Shown: positions 51,254 through 61,771, counted from the first letter of the stretch. The stretch is DNA of 64,000 bases from Kitasatospora albolonga (GCA_002082585.1 CP020563.1:4396001-4460000), one strand, 5' to 3'. Numbers and translations: made by a program. Notes: generated from the letters alone by a model not told the origin.

Positions 51254-52537
51254 CTACGCCGTCCGCACTACGTCCGGCACTTCGGAAGCTCTGATCAACG
51301 ACGGCATGGCCCGCCCCGGTGGCAGCGTCGAAGCCACCAGCTCGTACAGCCGCATCCCTTCCACCCGTAGATTCCGTGCCGCGTTCACGTCGCGGTCCTG
51401 CGCCGCACCGCACTCGCCGCACGACCAGCCGCGCACCGCCAGATCCAGCTTCGGTCCCGTCACCCCGCACGCCGAGCACTGCCGCGTCGAGGGGAAGAAG
51501 CGGTTCACGACGACCAGCGTTCGGCCGTACCACGCGCACTTGTACCGCAACTGCCGGAGCAACTCGCCCCACGAGGCATCCAGGATCGCCGGGTTCAACC
51601 CCGCCTTTCGCCGACGGCCCTTCCCTCTTGGTGACCGTACGAGAGAGGCGACGGACAGGTCTTCCACCACGAGCACTTGGTTCTCGCGCACGAGGCGGGT
51701 GGTGAGCCGGTCCAACGCGTCCCCGCGGACATCACTGATCAGGGCATACAGCCGGGCGATCTCCTGTCGTGCCTTCTCCCTGTTTCTCGATCCCCTCTCC
51801 TTGCGGTGCAGGTTCCGCTGAAGACCGGCGAGTCTCGCCCCGTACTTCTTCAGCAGCCGGGGGTGGTCCACCTTCTCCCCGTCGTCCAGCGTGACCAGCG
51901 CCGCCAGCCCAAGATCCAGAGCCGCCGCCTTCGGCGGCCCACCGTCCCGCAGGAACACCGGGGGCAGAGGCTCGATGCGCTCCTCCACCAGTACCGAGAC
52001 GAAGAAGCGGCCTGCCTGATCACGGCTCATGATCAGCTTCACCGGCCGCGTTCCCGCCGGGAGCGGTCGGGACCACCGGATGCGCAGCGACCCGGACTGC
52101 TTGGCCAACGCGATCAGCCCCGTCCCCGGCCGTTCCGAGTCCTCCACCCAGCGAAAGCCCGTACGGACATAGGTCGCGGAGTCACGGGAGCGACTCTTCT
52201 TCTTGCGCCTCGGGTGCTTGGCCGTTCCTTTGAAGAACCGCCCGAAAGCGATGTCGAGATGGCGAAGTGCCTGCTGGAGAACGGTCGAGGACACCTCCTG
52301 CAGCCACCGTGTCCCCTCGGCGTTCCGCCAGCCCGTGAGCGCTCGGCAGGACTCGGCGAATCCGAGGGACACCCGGTGCTCGCGCCAGGCCCTGTCCCGC
52401 AGGGCCAAGCCCTCGTTGTAGGCCCAGCGGCAGGCGCCGAAGGTCTTGATCAGCTGTTCGGCCTGGACGGGGGTGGGGTAGCAGCGGTACCGGTAGACGC
52501 GCTGACGCGTGTCGGCTGCCGGTGTCCGCCGCCGCAT
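51254..52537 (-). CDS. tnpB: TnpB (IS200/IS605-family OrfB), RNA-guided nuclease
   Basis: The 427-aa protein has the OrfB_IS605 N-terminal helix-turn-helix region (YRYRCYPTPVQAEQLIKTFG, ACRWAYNEGL) and a split RuvC core: Asp in AALDLGLAALVTL, Glu in LVVEDLSVASL and Asp in QDRDVNAARNL. A zinc ribbon (CSACGVTGPKLDL, then CGECG) lies between. All catalytic residues are present, so it may be active. No tnpA is present in the window. TnpB proteins cut DNA guided by RNA from the element's right end. ATG 52537 is preferred; a longer frame to 52660 is possible. It lies between msiK and a tRNA gene. Confidence 0.88.
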   Translation of the reverse strand: MRRRTPAADTRQRVYRYRCYPTPVQAEQLIKTFGACRWAYNEGLALRDRAWREHRVSLGFAESCRALTGWRNAEGTRWLQEVSSTVLQQALRHLDIAFGRFFKGTAKHPRRKKKSRSRDSATYVRTGFRWVEDSERPGTGLIALAKQSGSLRIRWSRPLPAGTRPVKLIMSRDQAGRFFVSVLVEERIEPLPPVFLRDGGPPKAAALDLGLAALVTLDDGEKVDHPRLLKKYGARLAGLQRNLHRKERGSRNREKARQEIARLYALISDVRGDALDRLTTRLVRENQVLVVEDLSVASLVRSPRGKGRRRKAGLNPAILDASWGELLRQLRYKCAWYGRTLVVVNRFFPSTRQCSACGVTGPKLDLAVRGWSCGECGAAQDRDVNAARNLRVEGMRLYELVASTLPPGRAMPSLIRASEVPDVVRTA

Positions 52538-52672
52538 CGGCACGGCCACCCGCTGCTGGTGCTTGACGCGGGCGGGAACGCCCAGCGCCTCGCGCTTGAC
52601 ACGCCCGGCCTCCACGCCAGTGACGCGGACCCGGTTGTCTTCCCCCGCGGCCTCGAGCACGACCCCTCCCCT

Positions 52673-52687
52673 GTCCGATATTCGGAC
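52673..52687. repeat. Inverted repeat upstream of tnpB
   Basis: GTCCGA-TAT-TCGGAC is a perfect 6+3+6 inverted repeat; GTCCGATAT recurs at 52734-52742. It may be the left-end hairpin of the element or part of the tRNA promoter region (TAGAGT near 52764). Confidence 0.5.
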
Positions 52688-52812
52688 GACACTCCAGTGC
52701 GTTCAACGAACAGGTGAGCGGGAGGTTGCGTCCGTCCGATATGCCTGCCCGTGGGGGAGCGGGGCTGTGTAGAGTTGTAGCGTCTCGGCGCGTGCCTTGC
52801 GCGTGCGCTGTT

Positions 52813-52888
52813 GCCTCCTTAGCTCAGTCCGGTCTAGAGCGGCTGTCTTGTAAACAGCAGGTCGTCGGTTCGAATCCGACAGGGGGCC
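52813..52888 (+). tRNA. tRNA-Thr (anticodon TGT)
   Basis: A full cloverleaf is visible. The acceptor stem is GCCTCCT with AGGGGGC (one G-U pair), the D arm GCTC/GAGC, the anticodon stem GCTGT/ACAGC with loop CTTGTAA giving anticodon TGT, and the T arm GTCGGTTCGAATCCGAC. The CCA end is not encoded. Confidence 0.95.
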
Positions 52889-53145
52889 CTCTGGGAAGCC
52901 CAGGTCAGATCTCTCTTCTGGCCTGGGCTTCTTCCGTCGGCGGGCTGGGTGCCGGGCCGAGCGGGCGGGAGGGCGTGCCGGGGGCTGAGGGTGAGGGCAG
53001 GGTCAGGGGGTGGTTAAGGCGCCCCTAAAGATCGGCCCGCACCGCTCTCACCAGCGGAAAGCGGATGACCGCAGGGCTAGGTTGAGCTCCGCCCGGGAGT
53101 TCCCCACCGCCGCGCGAGAGAAGCCCGTTTCCAGGGAGTGCCGTC

Positions 53146-55314
53146 GTGAACAACCCGTCCTTGCCAGGTTCCGGCCAGTCCGGTCATTCCGCCGCTGCCG
53201 TTGTCGACGCCCTGCCCGACGGCCTCGTGCTCGTCGACGGCAACGGCACGGTGGTCAGCGCCAACGCCATGGCCCTCGCCCTCTTCGAAGCACCCGGGAC
53301 GGCGCTCGTCGGGCGCGGGCTGCTGGATCTGCTCCCCGACTTCGACTGGCGCGAGGGCGCGGTGCCGGCCGGGGCCCGGCGGATGAACGCCCGGCGTACG
53401 GACGGCGGTGCGTTCGCCGCCGAGGTCGCCGCCGTCAGTCTTCCGGGCACCGACGCCACCGAGCCGTACGGCAGCGGTGCCGCCGATGATCCGTACGGTG
53501 GCGGTGTCGTCGGTGATCCGTACAGCGGTGGTGGTGGCGGTGATCCGTACCGCGGTGGTGCCCGTGGGCAGCTGCTCATGCTCGTCGTACGGGATCTCAC
53601 CGGGGCCCTGGACGCCGAGGCGGAGCTCGCCGACGCGCGGCGGCAGACCGAGGCGGTGTTGCGGGCCGTGGGGGAGGGGGTCGTCGGGACGGACACCGAG
53701 GGGCGGATCGTGCTGGTCAACCCGGCCGCCGCGCAGCTGATGGGGTACCGGGCGAGTGAGCTCGGGGGCCGGGAGCTGCATGCGCTCGTGCTGCACAGCG
53801 GTGGTGACGGCGAGCCGTGTCCGTTCGACGGGTCGCCCCTCGCCGACACCCTCCGCACCGGCCGCAGGCACCGGGTCCGGGGGCAGGTCCTGTGGGCTCA
53901 GGACGGCACCCGGCTCCTGGTGGACATGACCACCGCGCCGGTCCGCGCGGGGGACCGGGTCGTCGGCGCCGTCGTCACGTTCCTCGACCGGGGCCCGGAC
54001 CAGCGGCTCGCACACCGGCACGCGGCCGAACTCACCGCCCGGGCCCAGCGCCACGGAGCCGAGCTGCGCCGCCTCGAACAGCGGTACGAGGGGCTGGCCG
54101 GGCGCCACCGGCAGCTGGCCGAAGCCGTCGGAGGCGCCCGGCGCGGGCACCTGGAGGAGCTGCGCGCCGAACTCATGGCCCTGGCCGCCGACGACGCGTG
54201 CCATCTGTGGCCGGAGGCCGGCCGGTTGCTGGGTCGGCTGGCCACCGGGTACACGCGGATGGCCGCCCTGCTCGACGACGTGCTCGACCACCAGCGGCTC
54301 GCCTCGGGGGAGGAGGAGCTGCGCAGGGAGGTGGTGGATGTCGGCGGGGTCGTACGCGACGGCGTACGCCGGTCCGTGGAGCTCCTCGGCCACGAGCGCA
54401 CGAGGTTCGCCCTGCGCAGTCCCGGGGCGGAGGCGGAGGTCGATCCGGACCGGCTGGCCGTGGCCCTCGCGCACCTTCTCGCCGATGTCGCCACGGCGGG
54501 GGTGGGGGCGGGCGCGTCCGGGGACGTACCGCCAGTGGGTGGGGGCGGGCCTGTGGACATGCCCGTGGACGCTGGTGCGTTGACGACCGTGGTGGTGGGC
54601 GCGGAGGAGGGCGGCAGCGTGCGCATCGAGGTGCGCGGGCCGTACGCCGGTGGTGATCCCGTTCACCAGTCGATCGTGAGCGGCATCGTGGGCGCCCACG
54701 GCGGGGTGGCGCAGCGGTACGAGGCGCCGGGGGTGGGCGGCGGTGGGGTGTACGTGATCGAGCTGCCGGTCCGGTCCGCGACCGGGGTGGCGGAGCGGCT
54801 CCCCTACGCGGAAGCCGGGCCGGGGCCGGGGACGGGCCAGGGGGCGGGGCTGGATGTGGGCACGGGGCAGGGGACGGGGGTGGGGGCTGGCTCTGGGCTG
54901 GGTCTGGAGCCTGGCTCCGGTTCTGGTCCTGGTTCCGGCTCCGGCGCCGGTCCTGGTTCCGGTCCTGGCTCTGGCTCCGGCCCTGGTCCTGGCTCCGGTT
55001 CTGGCCTTGGGTCGGGCTCCGGTCCGGACGCTGTTCCTCCGTCGGGGCGTCGTCGCCGGGGGCGTGCCCGGCATGCTCTGCCGCTTCCCGATGCCGGTCA
55101 GTCCGGTCAGCCTGCCCGGCCCGGCCGTCCCGAACGTTCCGGCCCCGGTGCCGGAGTGCGTACGGAGGCGGGCGCCGGGCCCGGGGCCGGAAGTGGGCCG
55201 GGGGCCGGGCTCGTGCCGGTCTCCGGGGCCGCGTTCCCGCCTGTGCCCTGGCCCGTACCCGCATCCGGCCCCATGCCCAGCTCCGTACCCGGCCCCGGGG
55301 TCAGCTCGATGTGA
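53146..55314 (+). CDS. PAS-domain protein with histidine-kinase-like region and repeats
   Basis: The 722-aa protein has two PAS domains: one at about 15-130 ([20 protein letters not shown]) carrying an internal DPYGGG-type repeat insert (about 105-140), and one at about 160-290 ([20 protein letters not shown]). A coiled coil and a degenerate kinase-like region follow ([32 protein letters not shown]), without a clear H-box or ATP lid, so it may be a pseudokinase sensor. Residues about 560-625 are a GSGPGSGSG repeat tract, and the C-terminus is disordered. It ends 14 bp inside the convergent kinase gene, possibly truncated or frame-shifted within the repeats. Confidence 0.7.
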   Translation: MNNPSLPGSGQSGHSAAAVVDALPDGLVLVDGNGTVVSANAMALALFEAPGTALVGRGLLDLLPDFDWREGAVPAGARRMNARRTDGGAFAAEVAAVSLPGTDATEPYGSGAADDPYGGGVVGDPYSGGGGGDPYRGGARGQLLMLVVRDLTGALDAEAELADARRQTEAVLRAVGEGVVGTDTEGRIVLVNPAAAQLMGYRASELGGRELHALVLHSGGDGEPCPFDGSPLADTLRTGRRHRVRGQVLWAQDGTRLLVDMTTAPVRAGDRVVGAVVTFLDRGPDQRLAHRHAAELTARAQRHGAELRRLEQRYEGLAGRHRQLAEAVGGARRGHLEELRAELMALAADDACHLWPEAGRLLGRLATGYTRMAALLDDVLDHQRLASGEEELRREVVDVGGVVRDGVRRSVELLGHERTRFALRSPGAEAEVDPDRLAVALAHLLADVATAGVGAGASGDVPPVGGGGPVDMPVDAGALTTVVVGAEEGGSVRIEVRGPYAGGDPVHQSIVSGIVGAHGGVAQRYEAPGVGGGGVYVIELPVRSATGVAERLPYAEAGPGPGTGQGAGLDVGTGQGTGVGAGSGLGLEPGSGSGPGSGSGAGPGSGPGSGSGPGPGSGSGLGSGSGPDAVPPSGRRRRGRARHALPLPDAGQSGQPARPGRPERSGPGAGVRTEAGAGPGAGSGPGAGLVPVSGAAFPPVPWPVPASGPMPSSVPGPGVSSM

Positions 55315-56692
55315 CGCCCGGGCGTCTGCGGCGTCGGGCCGATCTGCGGTCCCGGGGGGCCGGCTGTTCCTCCGGCTGGGCGTTGAGCTGGAGCCATACC
55401 CGTATCTCCGCCCCTCCGTAGATCGAGTGGCCGATCCGGACATCGCCGCCCGTGGTCTCCGCCATCCGCCGCACGATGTCCAGGCCCAGCCCCGTCGAGC
55501 CGTCCCTGTCACCGTCGTTGCCCCGGGCGAGCGCCGCCTCGGGGTCGGGGATTCCCGGACCGGCGTCGGAGACCAGGATGATCACCGCGTCCTGGCTCCG
55601 GTGCAGGTCCAGGGAGAAGGCGGTCCCTTCCGGGGTGTGCTGGAAGACGTTGCCGAGCAGCGCGTCGAGCGCGGCCACCATGTCACCGCGCGGGACGGGG
55701 ACGTGCACCGGGGCGCGGACGCCCGCCACGCTGTTGGGCCGGCCCTCGTCCTCGGCGAGGGCCGCCCAGAAGTTCATGCGTTCGCGGATGACCTCGGACG
55801 CGTCGCAGCCCGCGCCCACGGGCGGTCCGGCCGTCTGCGGTTTGGCGTCGCGGGCCGCGCGGATGATGGTGTCCACCTCGCGTTCCAGGTGGGCGACGGC
55901 GGCCCGGGTCTGTTCGGCGGCGGTCCCCTCGCCGAGCGAGGCGGCGTTGAGCCGCAGCACGGTCAGGGGCGTACGCAGGCGGTGCGAGAGGTCGGCGGCC
56001 AGTTCCCGTTCGTTGGCCAGGAGCTGGACCACCTGGCCGGCCATGGCGTTGAAGGCCACGGCCGCCCGCTGGAGCTCCCTCGGCCCCTCCTCGGGGACCC
56101 GTACGCCCAGGCTTCCCCGGCCGAGCTGCTGGGCGGCTCCGGCCAGGCGCTGGGCGGGCTGGGTCATGCGTACGCCGAGCCGGTCCGCGACCAGCACCGA
56201 ACCGGTGATGAGGGCGATACCGACCCCGGCCAGCACGAGCCAGGCCAGGGCCACGCCCCGGCTGAGCTCGTCCTCCGGTACGAACACCTCGACGATGCAG
56301 ATCCGCCCGGCCCCCAGGGCGAAGGGCTGGAGGAACGCCGAACCGCCGGGCACCGCCGTGATTCCGGCGTGGCCGAGGTCGCGGGTGATTTCCACCGCCT
56401 CGTGGCCCACCCGGACGCGGCCCATCTCCAGCTCCGAGCCGTCCCCGGAGACCGGGAGATGGATCGCCATGCGTCCGGCCGCTCCCGCCTCGGTGGACAG
56501 GACGGCCTGGAGGAGCTGTTCCCGGTCGGTGGTGATGGAGAGCGTCGGGCCGAGTGCGTTGGCCTGCCGTTCGGCCTGGGAGAAGGCCCGGTCCTTGGCC
56601 ATCTCCTTGACGACCAGGGCGAGCGGTACGGCGAAGGCGAGGACGACCATGCCGGTGACCGCGAGGCAGACCTTGATGAGGGCCCATCTCAC
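55301..56692 (-). CDS. Sensor histidine kinase (CseC-like layout)
   Basis: The 463-aa protein has TM1 (about 3-28), an extracytoplasmic domain of about 130 residues, TM2 (AWLVLAGVGIALITGSVLVA), a HAMP segment, a HisKA box LAADLSHRLRTPLTVLRLNA and an HATPase domain (DALLGNVFQHTPEG, VSDAGPGIPD, GSTGLGLDIVRRM). The GTG start overlaps the response-regulator stop (GTGA), showing coupling. The signal is unknown; the layout resembles envelope-stress kinases such as CseC. The last 14 bp overlap the PAS-protein gene. Confidence 0.88.
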   Translation of the reverse strand: MRWALIKVCLAVTGMVVLAFAVPLALVVKEMAKDRAFSQAERQANALGPTLSITTDREQLLQAVLSTEAGAAGRMAIHLPVSGDGSELEMGRVRVGHEAVEITRDLGHAGITAVPGGSAFLQPFALGAGRICIVEVFVPEDELSRGVALAWLVLAGVGIALITGSVLVADRLGVRMTQPAQRLAGAAQQLGRGSLGVRVPEEGPRELQRAAVAFNAMAGQVVQLLANERELAADLSHRLRTPLTVLRLNAASLGEGTAAEQTRAAVAHLEREVDTIIRAARDAKPQTAGPPVGAGCDASEVIRERMNFWAALAEDEGRPNSVAGVRAPVHVPVPRGDMVAALDALLGNVFQHTPEGTAFSLDLHRSQDAVIILVSDAGPGIPDPEAALARGNDGDRDGSTGLGLDIVRRMAETTGGDVRIGHSIYGGAEIRVWLQLNAQPEEQPAPRDRRSARRRRRPGVTSS

Positions 56693-57492
56693 CGCGGTGG
56701 TTCCAGTTTCACGCCGACGCCCCGGTAGGTGTGCAGGTAGCGGGGGCTGGCGGCGGATTCGCCCAGTTTCCGCCGCAGCCAGGACAGATGGACGTCCACG
56801 GTCTTGTCGGCGCCGTAGGGCTGGTTCCACACCCGGGCCAGCAGGTCCTTGCGCGAGACGACCGTGCCCGGGCGTCCGGCGAGGTAGGCCAGCAGGTCGA
56901 ACTCCCGCCGGGTCAGGTCGAGTTCGACCCCGTCCAGGGTGGCGGAGCGGCGCTGGGGGTCGACGGATATCCCGCCGACGCGGATGACATGGGGTATCGG
57001 GGTGCGGGCGGGGCCGTCGGCGCCCAGGGTGCTCATGGTGCCGCTCATGCCGGTGCCCATGCCTGTGCCCGCTCCCATCCCCATCCCCATCCCCATCCCC
57101 ATGCCCGTGTTCGCGCCGGGGCCGGAGCGGGAGCCGGAGCGCCTGAGGACGGCGGCGATACGGGCGATGAGGTGCTCGGCGGAGAACGGCTTGGTCAGGT
57201 AGTCGTCGGCACCGTCGTTGAGCAGGCGGACGATACCGGCCTCGTCGTCCCGGGCCGTGGCGATGATGACGGGGACGTCGGCGATGCCCCGGAGCATCTT
57301 CAGCGCCTTGGTGCCGTCGAGGTCGGGCAGTCCCAGGTCCAATATGACCACGTCGAAATGGAGTTGGGAGATCTCGCGCAACGCCTCCAGTGCCGTGCCC
57401 ACACTCCGCACGCTGTGGGAGGCGTCGGTGAGGTGCCTAATGAGGGCAGCGCGAACGAAGTGGTCGTCCTCGACCAGGAGCACACTAGCCAT
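56689..57492 (-). CDS. OmpR-family response regulator with Gly-Met linker
   Basis: The 267-aa protein has a receiver (LLVEDDHFVR, Asp52 in VVILDLGLPD, Lys101 in YLTKPFSAEH) and a winged-helix effector (LLARVWNQPYGADKTVDVHL, then SWLRRKLGES and YRGVGVKLEPP). Between them is an expanded linker (about 121-165) with five or more Gly-Met units, encoded by a CCCATC repeat. Linkers in this family are normally short. ATG 57492 follows TACGGT by 7 nt, a leaderless start. It forms an operon with the kinase and is divergent from a secreted protein gene. Confidence 0.9.
   Translation of the reverse strand: MASVLLVEDDHFVRAALIRHLTDASHSVRSVGTALEALREISQLHFDVVILDLGLPDLDGTKALKMLRGIADVPVIIATARDDEAGIVRLLNDGADDYLTKPFSAEHLIARIAAVLRRSGSRSGPGANTGMGMGMGMGMGAGTGMGTGMSGTMSTLGADGPARTPIPHVIRVGGISVDPQRRSATLDGVELDLTRREFDLLAYLAGRPGTVVSRKDLLARVWNQPYGADKTVDVHLSWLRRKLGESAASPRYLHTYRGVGVKLEPPR
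57071..57110. repeat. CCCATC hexanucleotide repeat
   Basis: CCCATC-type units repeat in tandem within the response-regulator gene (about 57071-57106) and encode the Gly-Met linker. Slippage here changes length by two residues per unit and keeps the frame. Confidence 0.8.
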
Positions 57493-57536
57493 GAGCGGAA
57501 CCGTACGCTATTCAATGAAACGGTTTGCAGAGACTT

Positions 57537-57555
57537 CGGCGAAGAATCCTCGCCG
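57537..57555. promoter_or_regulatory. Inverted repeat in divergent promoter region
   Basis: CGGCGA, AGAATCC, TCGCCG form a 6+7+6 perfect inverted repeat between the response regulator and the secreted-protein gene. It is a candidate regulatory site for either. Confidence 0.4.
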
Positions 57556-57581
57556 ACCCATGGACCACGATGTGACAGCTG

Positions 57582-58247
57582 ATGCGACGGCTACGGAAAC
57601 GACTACCACTGAAACAGGGAATTGCCTGGACGCTGTCCACGGCGGCGGCGGGCACGTTGTCGTGGTGGGGCGTCCATACGGTGATGGCGGCCACCGCCTA
57701 TCCTCCGCCGGTCGCGGTCGCCCTGACGGAGGAGCGGGTGCAAGCGGAGTCCCGGTCCGCCCCCGTTCCGTCCTACAGCTACCGGCCGAACACCCCGGCG
57801 GCGTCCGCCGATCCGGCTCCGGCTGGTGAGAAGGGGCAGGGGGGTGAAGCCGAGGGGCAGCCGGAGCCGGGGGCGGAGGCGGGAACGGGGCCGGGCCCGG
57901 AGTCTTCGGCGGGCGCCGGAGCCTCCCCGGCGCCCGGCCGCGGCGGGGTCTCCCCGTCGGGCGGGCCGAGCGGCGGCGCGGTGGCCGACGGTACGGCGGC
58001 GGGGGGCGGCTCCGGGAGCGCCGAGGGCGAGGTCAAGGGCTACACCGTCGACGGCGGCCGGGTCACCTTCTCCCTGGGGCGCGACAGCGCGGAGCTGGTC
58101 TCGGCGACCCCGAACGCGGGGTGGCGGATGCAGGTTTGGCGCCACCCGCAGTGGATTCGGGTGACCTTCACCCAGGGCGAGCGCGAGATCAATGTCTTCT
58201 GCAGCTGGCACGAGCATCCGCCCCTCGTGCAGATCGAGGGGCGGTGA
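57582..58247 (+). CDS. Secreted or anchored protein of unknown function
   Basis: The 221-aa protein has an N-terminal membrane helix or signal (LKQGIAWTLSTAAAGTLSWW), a long Gly/Pro/Ala/Ser-rich spacer (about 60-150), and a conserved-looking C-terminal domain (about 152-221): GYTVDGGRVTFSLGRDSAEL, RMQVWRHPQWIRVTFTQGER and FCSWHEHPPLVQIEG. The ending resembles small Streptomyces exported domains of unknown role. It is divergent from the two-component genes and may be their target or a signal partner. An inverted repeat CGGCGA-N7-TCGCCG (57537-57555) lies upstream. Confidence 0.7.
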   Translation: MRRLRKRLPLKQGIAWTLSTAAAGTLSWWGVHTVMAATAYPPPVAVALTEERVQAESRSAPVPSYSYRPNTPAASADPAPAGEKGQGGEAEGQPEPGAEAGTGPGPESSAGAGASPAPGRGGVSPSGGPSGGAVADGTAAGGGSGSAEGEVKGYTVDGGRVTFSLGRDSAELVSATPNAGWRMQVWRHPQWIRVTFTQGEREINVFCSWHEHPPLVQIEGR

Positions 58248-58270
58248 GCGCGGAGGGGCGGTGAGCGCGG
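58236..58270. repeat. 17-bp tandem repeat at a gene end
   Basis: GAGGGGCGGTGAGCGCG is repeated with 17-bp period starting at 58236; the first copy contains the stop codon of the secreted-protein gene. Confidence 0.75.
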
Positions 58271-58667
58271 TGGAGGGCGGTGAGGGGTGGGGGAGCGAGC
58301 GTGCAGTCGCCGTTCAGGGGGGTGGCCGTGGGTGGTCCCGGGTGGGGTGTCTGACCGTCAGGTCCGTAACGATCCGGAATCGGCAGCGTTAACCGGACCT
58401 CGCCGGAGTTAACCGGTCCCCGGGCCCGGCGGAGGCCCCTGGTGCCGTCGCGGCCGTCCCGGTGCATGGCCCGGTGTGCGGTCCGGTCCCTGGCCCGATG
58501 CGTGTCCGGCGCGTGGTCCGACGCCGTCGCGGGAGTGCGTCCCTTTCTCTCTTATCGCTCCCTTAACCGGGCTATGAGATCGCGTTATCAATTCCTTGGA
58601 AAGGGTGCCGGAGTTCAGGTGATCCGGCCCCCTTGTGCGGGGTCTCCCCGCTGCTATGGTCGGCGTC
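58271..58667. other. Intergenic region, promoter of the anchor-A gene
   Basis: The gap 58248-58667 has no supported gene. It contains GTTAACCGG at 58388 and again at 58408 (20 bp apart), related CTTAACCGG near 58563, an A+T-rich stretch around 58545-58605 and the TATGGT -10 box at 58655. Confidence 0.6.
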
Positions 58668-60119
58668 GTGCGCAAGCGAGAAATGACATTCAGAAGAACA
58701 GGTATGGCAGCCGCGTTGGCGCTGTCGGTCGGTCTCATAGGCGGCGGAACAATAGTTTCGGCCGGACCCGCATTTGCTGCCGGTGCGTCGAAATCGTGCC
58801 CCGCGCCGGGGGAAGTTCCGGGCATCGGTCATGCCCCGACTTTCACGGACAACAATATCGCCCTCTTCGCCGGTGGTGATTACACCGTCAAGGGCGGTTC
58901 GGCGGAGGCGGAGGGGCTGCTCGTCGTCGGCGGGGACGCCCGGTTCGCCAAGAACGGCGGGATCTTCAACATCGGCCGGGTCGGGGCCGGTTCGGGGGTC
59001 ATCCCGCAGTCCGGTGCGGTGATGCTCGCCGTCGGGGGCGACCTGTCGATCGCCCAGGGCATGACGGTGGACGTCGGACACGGCCTCACCTCCGGCCCCG
59101 GATACGGCGGTTCGGTCCGGGTGGGCGGTGAGCTGGCGGTCCGGGGCAAGCTGGAGACGAACGGCGGCGGTCAGGCGGACGGACTGGGCCGGGAGGCGGC
59201 GCTGCGGCCGCACGCCGGGTTCGGCGGGACCGTCAAGAAGGAGTCGGCCGCCCTGGGCGCGCTGAAGGCCACGGGGACGACGTCGGCGAAGGGCGGCTCG
59301 GTCACCTTCCGCAGTACGGGCCCGAGCAAGGGCGACCTCCAGGTCTTCGAGATCTCCGCCGCCGACATCAACGGCGCCTCGACCTTCTCGTTCGAGTCCA
59401 TACCGGCCGGATCGTCCGTCGTGGTCAATGTGACCGGTACCCAGGCCGTCCGGATTTCCCCCATGGCGGCCGGACTCAATGGCGACCGGGTCGACGTCTA
59501 CAGTTCGTCGAAATTCGGTGAAGCCGCTTCACGCATTCTTTACAACTTCCAGGACTCCGCCTCGCTGACCCTGGGCGGCGGCGGCAACTTCATGGGCTCG
59601 GTCCTGGCCCCCCGGGCGTCCGCGGACATCACCGCGAGCACCAACGGCCGGCTGTACATCGGCGGGGACCTGACCACCCACGGCACGGGCAACGAGAGCC
59701 ACAACTACCCCTGGAACGGCACCCCGCCCTTCTCCTGCACCCCGGACACCCCGACCGCCCCGCCCCCCGCTCCGCCCAGCGGTCCGGACGAGCCCGGGAC
59801 GCCGGACGAGCCCGCCACCCCGGACGAGCCCGGAGTCCCGGACACCCCCGAGACCCCGGGGACGCCCGGGAACCCGCCCGGGGCGACCCCGCCGGAGCGG
59901 ACCGCCCCGCCGTCGCCCCCGGCCGGGCAGACCCCGCCCGCCGAGCCCCCGGCGTCGGCCGCCCCACCGGTCCCGTCCCCGTCCGCGTCCACCCCGGGCG
60001 GCGGCAACCTCGCCCTCACGGGCGCCGGTTCGACGGTGACCATCGCCGTGGCGGCGGCCCTGGTGATCGCCGTCGGCTCGGCGATCGCCCTCGTGACGCG
60101 CCGCCGTCGCCGCGTGTGA
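58668..60119 (+). CDS. Choice-of-anchor A family cell-surface protein
   Basis: The 483-aa protein has a signal peptide (TGMAAALALSVGLIGGGTIV to AFA), a choice-of-anchor A domain (about 45-350) with NIALFAGGDYTVKGGSAEAE, LLVVGGDARF and FMGSVLAPRASADI, a Pro/Asp/Glu/Thr-rich stalk with PDEPGTPDEPATP repeats, and a sorting tail: LALTG, hydrophobic helix, then RRRRRV. LAxTG motifs are used by class E sortases. It would be wall-anchored. GTG 58668 lies 7 nt after TATGGT (leaderless); ATG 58683 is an alternative. Confidence 0.85.
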   Translation: MRKREMTFRRTGMAAALALSVGLIGGGTIVSAGPAFAAGASKSCPAPGEVPGIGHAPTFTDNNIALFAGGDYTVKGGSAEAEGLLVVGGDARFAKNGGIFNIGRVGAGSGVIPQSGAVMLAVGGDLSIAQGMTVDVGHGLTSGPGYGGSVRVGGELAVRGKLETNGGGQADGLGREAALRPHAGFGGTVKKESAALGALKATGTTSAKGGSVTFRSTGPSKGDLQVFEISAADINGASTFSFESIPAGSSVVVNVTGTQAVRISPMAAGLNGDRVDVYSSSKFGEAASRILYNFQDSASLTLGGGGNFMGSVLAPRASADITASTNGRLYIGGDLTTHGTGNESHNYPWNGTPPFSCTPDTPTAPPPAPPSGPDEPGTPDEPATPDEPGVPDTPETPGTPGNPPGATPPERTAPPSPPAGQTPPAEPPASAAPPVPSPSASTPGGGNLALTGAGSTVTIAVAAALVIAVGSAIALVTRRRRRV

Positions 60120-60245
60120 CGCGCCGGACCAGGTGAACGGCTCGAAGGGCGGGGCGGCGCGCACCGGCGCCGCCCCGCCCTTCCGGGTGCGGCACGTCCG
60201 CCGCCCACCCCGCGAGGCACCCCATGATCGGAGGCACAGCAGCCC

Positions 60246-61312
<1,067 letters not shown>

Positions 61313-61316
<4 letters not shown>

Positions 61317-61756
61317 CCCCCGGCGCGGCGGACCGGGGCGAGGGGCAGCGGCTCGTACGGCGGGTCTGTGAACTCTGCGGCGCGGTGCTCCCCGTGGGGC
61401 CCGCCGACGGAAGGCCCCGGACGTTCTGCGGAGAGACCTGCCGCCAGACCGCCCACCGCCGCCGCCTGTGCGCGCCCCCGACCGCACCCCGGCCCGTCGT
61501 CCCGACGGGCCTCGCGGGCGGGCGGAGGTTCGTGCCGCCGCTCCGGGGGCCGTCCGAGGAGGCCGTCGCTGAGCTGGCCCGGAGCGTACGGGAACACGCC
61601 CACGATCTCGTACGCTGGTTGCCCTCCGCCGACGACGAAGAGGCGCTGCGCCGGGTCGCCCAGCTGCGGGAGCAGCTCGACGGGCTGACGGCGGCGGTCA
61701 TCGGCCGGGCCTGCGGAACCCCCGGCGCGGGGCGTCCGCCCGCCCCGCGCCCGTAG
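61313..61756 (+). CDS. Small zinc-finger protein
   Basis: The 147-aa protein has CELCGAVLPVGPADGRPRTF followed by CGETCRQTAHRRR, a CxxC...CxxxC pattern resembling small actinobacterial zinc ribbons, and an acidic helical C-terminal half (EEAVAELARSVREHAHDLV, LRRVAQLREQLDGL). GGAGG precedes the GTG at 61313, which overlaps the previous stop (GTGA), so it is coupled to the peptidoglycan-binding gene. Nucleic-acid or protein binding is inferred; no name is recognised. Confidence 0.75.
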
Positions 61757-61771
61757 ACGTCCCGCAGGCCG

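Larger units (their letters stand above)
51064..52790 (-). mobile_element. Minimal IS605-like element carrying only tnpB
   Basis: The tnpB gene plus its structured right end form a unit between msiK and tRNA-Thr. The right boundary is near 51083; the left boundary is uncertain, possibly near the GTCCGA-TAT-TCGGAC inverted repeat at 52673-52687. No terminal inverted repeats or target duplication are expected in this family. Confidence 0.5.
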
